Shown: positions 46,654 to 49,222 of the stretch, one piece after another
Layout of the letters: each line of letters opens with the position of its first letter
How positions within the stretch are numbered: the first letter of the stretch is position 1
NCBI GenBank assembly: GCA_900539195.1
Contig: UQBC01000018.1
Span: forward strand, 1-49,222
DNA length: 49,222 nucleotides
Source of the DNA: an uncultured Oscillospiraceae bacterium
GTDB lineage: Bacteria > Bacillota > Clostridia > Oscillospirales > Ruminococcaceae
Reading direction: 5' to 3'
Made by a program: the position numbers and the translations under genes
Notes under the pieces: generated by a model
What the model was told of the DNA's origin: nothing
The model's input: the letters and a program-made list of their open reading frames with translations, nothing else
Databases searched by the model: none

Positions 46654-48012
46654 TTACAGCTCCGTTGCTTCGACTTCCTGCAATTTGAGTACAATTGTAC
46701 CTGTATACTCATCACCTTTATGCGATACCATAAAACTGCCCGAATAGATTTCCGCTATATCACGCAGGATCTGCTGACCGTATCCATGCGTAGCCGTATC
46801 GAGTTTCAACGCCGTATGTTTCTTTAACACATAATTTTTAACGGTTATATAGATATTCAGTCTGTCACGCACTGCGGTAACGGTTATGACCTTTTTATCC
46901 GACTGACTGTCTTCAAAGCCTTTTTCGGCACTGATAGCGTTATCAAGAAGATTTGCAAATACACTGCATATATGATTGCGTGTAATATTCTGTGTATCAT
47001 CAATAGATATCGCTGTATCTATGCGTATTCCGTATTTCTGCGCTTCGGCGCATTTCTCGGTAACTATCGCATTGACAACCGGTATCGAACAATAACTGTA
47101 TTCCTTTGTTTGCGCCATTCTGTCCTCAAGCTCGTTTATTATATCGCGCGCTTCGCTGAATTCGCCGTCCGATATCAGCTGCTTTATCGCATAAAGCTGA
47201 TTATTTATATCGTGACGTATCTTCGCAACCTCAAGGCGTTTCTCTTCCACTTCGCAAAAATGCTGTTCTTCAAGCTCATAGGCATATTTCAGCGAATTAA
47301 GCTCATTTTCAATAAGACGTTTTTTCTCAATTACAGAAACTATATATGTATATACAACGTCAGACGCTATAAAAACAATAAACGCCGCCGCCAAAAGGAG
47401 GGACGGGTCAATTCCGTTCATTTGTCTTAGCAGCGGAGAGCGTTCGATTACAAGACCGACAACCATAATTATCTGTGACAGCGGAAAAATCAAAAGTCCG
47501 GGATTAAGCCGCCCGTTGCCATCATAGTGTTTGTTCACCCTTGCGTTCCACACCGATGAATAAAGATATTCAATCGGCATGATCAAAACATCCATAATCA
47601 CCGTTGCAAGCAGCCGCATAAAATCATATCTGTCACCGCCGAGCAGGAACTCTCCGCCTGACACAGCACCGAAAAACCGGTAGCAGAGCAATTACAGCAG
47701 AAGCATCATAACTACATCTATTGCATAGTACAGCAACATTTTCAGTATTGAATTTTCCGACATCAACCACATTGCTATGAAGTACAAAGCAAAATAAATC
47801 AACGTTTTGCCGGGAATGGTCACTCCGAACATAGTCTGCGGTACCAGGAAAGCCAGAGATATGCAATCGATTATCAGCCAGCATTGCCACATCCGTACTT
47901 TAAGTCTGAAGCACCGTGAATAAGCCCACGACGAATACATAAGCTGAGGCAATGCCGCCAAAAGATACAGCCACGCATATATATTATCGGGCGACGGTCC
48001 GTACTCTTCCAT
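46654..48012 (-). pseudogene. Second GHKL histidine kinase, interrupted by an in-frame TAA
   Basis: The minus strand from the ATG at 48012 reads an AgrC-like membrane sensor for 106 codons (PDNIYAWLYLLAALPQLMYS to DVVMMLLL) and then meets TAA at 47692-47694. The same frame continues at once (LLCYRFFGAV) for 345 codons to 46654, with the histidine box LEVAKIRHDINNQLYAIKQL and N box ICSVFANLLDNAI. Total length without the stop would be 452, matching the intact paralogue downstream (451). The stop falls in the sensor. Reinitiation at the TTG directly after it is possible, but no ribosome binding site is visible. The rest of the frame shows no other damage, so the mutation is recent, or readthrough or a sequencing error is involved. 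Confidence 0.88.
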
Positions 48013-48043
48013 TTTTCACACTACCTCTTCTGTATTTATATAA

Positions 48044-48742
48044 TCATTTTTCTGAAAGAAAACGTGTATATTCCGCAAGGAATTCGTGTCTTTTCGCACG
48101 CGACACCGGTATAAGCGGATACCCGTCAATAATTATATCATCGCCGTTATAACCGCTGATTTTTCGCATATTGACGCAGAAGCTCTTATGACAACGTATA
48201 AACCCGGCAGGAGGTTTGGCAAATTCATTATCAAGCTTTCCTGTGCAGATGTATGTTTCTTCTGCTGTGACATATTTAAGATTGTGTCCTTCCGATTCGA
48301 CATATATCACATCGTCCGTGCGTATGGCTTTGAAACTGTTCTTGGAGGTACGGAGCATTATGGTTGTTCTGCTACGTTCCAAAAATTCTTCCGACTTTTC
48401 AAGAACCCTCACGAGTGCATTGCGTGTAACGGGCTTCATAAGAAATCCCGCAACGTTATCCTTTTTCAGAAAAACATCCTGTATGTATTTTTCTGTATAT
48501 GCAGTGACCATTATTATCTGTGTGAGCGGAGATTTTCTGACTATATCGTCAATATAATCAAGTCCGTTTCCGTCTTCACCGAATTCTATGTCAAGAAGCA
48601 GAACATCATATACTTCATCTGATTTAAGGTATTCATCCGGAGTTTTCATGATACTACAGACGTGCCCGGATAATACATCCTTGAAATTATCTTTAAAATC
48701 TCTGAGATATTTTTCATTGTCATCTATATAGCAAATCCTCAT
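48044..48742 (-). CDS. LytTR-family response regulator
   Basis: 232 residues from the ATG preceded by GAGG; an in-frame GTG nine bases earlier is part of that site. The receiver domain starts MRICYIDDNEKYL with the acidic pair, has the phosphoacceptor Asp in YDVLLLDIEFGEDGNGLDYI, the conserved Thr in IIMVTAY and the Lys in GFLMKPVTRNAL. The C-terminal LytTR DNA-binding domain runs from about residue 130: FKAIRTDDVIYVESEGHNLK, GFIRCHKSFCVNMRKISGY and PVSRAKRHEF. It is the first gene of the operon with both kinases. LytTR proteins bind short direct repeats, and a candidate lies at 48799-48825. Confidence 0.93.
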   Translation of the reverse strand: MRICYIDDNEKYLRDFKDNFKDVLSGHVCSIMKTPDEYLKSDEVYDVLLLDIEFGEDGNGLDYIDDIVRKSPLTQIIMVTAYTEKYIQDVFLKKDNVAGFLMKPVTRNALVRVLEKSEEFLERSRTTIMLRTSKNSFKAIRTDDVIYVESEGHNLKYVTAEETYICTGKLDNEFAKPPAGFIRCHKSFCVNMRKISGYNGDDIIIDGYPLIPVSRAKRHEFLAEYTRFLSEK

Positions 48743-48761
48743 AATATACACCTCAGTGTGT

Positions 48762-48790
48762 ATTATAACATTTGAATGTAATTATTGCAA
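48762..48790 (-). promoter_or_regulatory. Promoter of the LytTR-kinase operon
   Basis: Minus strand TTGCAA (48785-48790), 17 bases, perfect TATAAT (48762-48767). The leader is only about 15 bases. Confidence 0.7.
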
Positions 48791-48798
48791 ATAAAAAA

Positions 48799-48825
48799 CT
48801 GTTATTTCTGTTGGAATTGTTATAT
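48799..48825. promoter_or_regulatory. Three 9-base direct repeats upstream of the LytTR promoter
   Basis: Plus-strand CTGTTATTT, CTGTTGGAA and TTGTTATAT start at 48799, 48808 and 48817, period exactly 9, keeping TGTT. They lie just upstream of the -35, a place for an activator. LytTR proteins use 9-base repeats with a GTT core, but normally spaced further apart, so the link is a guess. Confidence 0.4.
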
Positions 48826-48830
48826 TCGTA

Positions 48831-49020
48831 AACATATTTACAGAACCCATTCGATAATAGTTTATCAATATACTGAGTAATCAAGCCGATTATAGGCACC
48901 GATAATATTATCACGGTGATTTTGCTCCTGAAATAAGTAAAAATAAACTGCTGTTTAAAAATGAATAAATTCTGTATATAAATGTATTGAAGCTTTCTCT
49001 TTTTTGCCGGATATAAAAAT
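48831..49020. other. Non-coding stretch upstream of the LytTR operon
   Basis: AT-rich sequence with no credible gene. The minus-strand open frames that span it run through the tRNA fragment and terminator and have no ribosome binding site. Nothing else recognised. Confidence 0.5.
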
Positions 49021-49050
49021 AAAGGACACTCGAAAAATCGAATGTCCTTT
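49021..49050 (-). terminator. Terminator next to the tRNA fragment
   Basis: AAAGGACACTCGA and TCGAATGTCCTTT form a 13-bp stem with one G-T pair and an AAAA loop. On the minus strand it ends in ATTTTTATAT. It lies 5 bases past the tRNA 3' end, where a tRNA terminator would be. Confidence 0.85.
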
Positions 49051-49055
49051 ACACC

Positions 49056-49085
49056 GGTGCGGGAAATGGGACTTGAACCCACACG
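49056..49085 (-). pseudogene. 3' fragment of a tRNA-Leu-like gene (T arm and acceptor strand)
   Basis: Read on the minus strand, the 30 bases give a T stem GTGGG/CCCAT with loop TTCAAGT, a 7-base acceptor strand TTCCCGC, discriminator A and CC. An A discriminator with this T arm suits tRNA-Leu. The next 100 bases on the 5' side contain neither the matching GCGGGAA acceptor strand, a D arm nor an anticodon arm, so this is not a whole tRNA. It is followed by its terminator. Fragments like this are left when an element integrates into a tRNA 3' end. Confidence 0.65.
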
Positions 49086-49127
49086 CCAATACTGACTGGG
49101 GCACCTGGGGCTTGCCTTTGTCAACCT

Positions 49128-49211
49128 GCGAAACAAGTTCCGCTTCCGCAAAATCAAAGATTTCACGCTGCGGAACAAGTTCCGCTTCCACAAAATCAAA
49201 GATTTCGTGCG
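49128..49211. repeat. 42-bp tandem repeat, two copies
   Basis: Copies at 49128-49169 and 49170-49211 share GTTCCGCTTCC, CAAAATCAAAGATTTC and flanking bases with a few differences. The array stops about 43 bases short of the tRNA fragment and may continue beyond the window edge. Confidence 0.85.
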
Positions 49212-49222
49212 ATTCCAGCGTG

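Noticed and set aside
49056..49160. A complete tRNA gene at the right end
   Set aside because: Only the T arm and 3' acceptor strand can be folded; the 5' acceptor, D arm and anticodon arm are missing.
48753..49199. 148-codon minus-strand open frame at the right end
   Set aside because: It runs through the 42-bp repeats, the tRNA fragment and the terminator, so its peptide is an artefact.

Overview
The window reads as the chromosome of an anaerobic, low-to-mid GC Gram-positive bacterium of the Clostridia, most likely a fibre-degrading gut member of the Ruminococcaceae/Oscillospiraceae ([Eubacterium] siraeum or Ruminococcus-like; this is a judgement from gene content, not a database match). 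Pointers are an anaerobic ribonucleotide reductase activase, a PerR regulator, an ECF transporter S component, a single-chain PurL, secreted GH5 and GH26 glycanases, a PxTG-type wall-anchored protein, and AGGAGG-like ribosome binding sites. Many promoters show a -35 and -10 pair spaced by exactly 17 bases.

Layout. 1-2000: the N-terminal end of a secreted protein running off the left edge, a repeat-bearing intergenic stretch and an AraC-type regulator. 2097-11239: a plus-strand run of a degenerate D-Ala-D-Ala ligase homologue, DUF1934, argS, a homocysteine methyltransferase-like protein, a YfhO membrane protein, a Nudix hydrolase and murC. 11286-12081: an AT-rich divergent pair (small XRE repressor and SLOG/DUF1273-like protein) that share a palindromic operator. 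12132-14385: GH26 mannanase lipoprotein and aldose epimerase. 14652-18983: CNNM/HlyC protein, NfeD-like and YcxB-like membrane proteins, L-ribulose-5-phosphate 4-epimerase and an unknown protein. 19041-24702: Crh-like HPr homologue, mtaB and purL. 24806-28432: a 1208-residue surface protein with alternating Cys-rich repeats.

28595-38122 holds motility and chemotaxis genes: on the minus strand a FliK-like protein, an FlhB C-terminal-domain protein (FlhX) and an ECF S component; divergently on the plus strand cheA-cheW-cheR-cheB and, 19 bases further, a GH5 cellulase with three FN3-like modules. No cheY, receptor or structural flagellar gene is inside the window. 38200-42712 (minus): a GT2 glycosyltransferase, nrdG overlapping an oligopeptide-binding lipoprotein, and an operon of radical SAM protein, PerR and YgiT-type zinc protein. 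42829-45110 (minus): DUF2975, XRE regulator and DUF4173 behind a promoter with a 16-bp perfect inverted repeat. 45273-48742 (minus): a LytTR response regulator and two paralogous GHKL histidine kinases, one interrupted by an in-frame TAA. The right end carries a 30-base tRNA-Leu 3' fragment with its terminator and 42-bp tandem repeats, which I read as the edge of an integrated element lying further right.

The most interesting points are the ligase homologue that has lost its ATP and metal ligands, the XRE/SLOG module with its operator over both -35 boxes, a CheB with an eroded receiver domain coupled to a cellulase, the interrupted kinase, the DUF2975/XRE/DUF4173 operator, and the probable island boundary. 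I found no CRISPR array, transposase, integrase, rRNA gene or complete tRNA gene.
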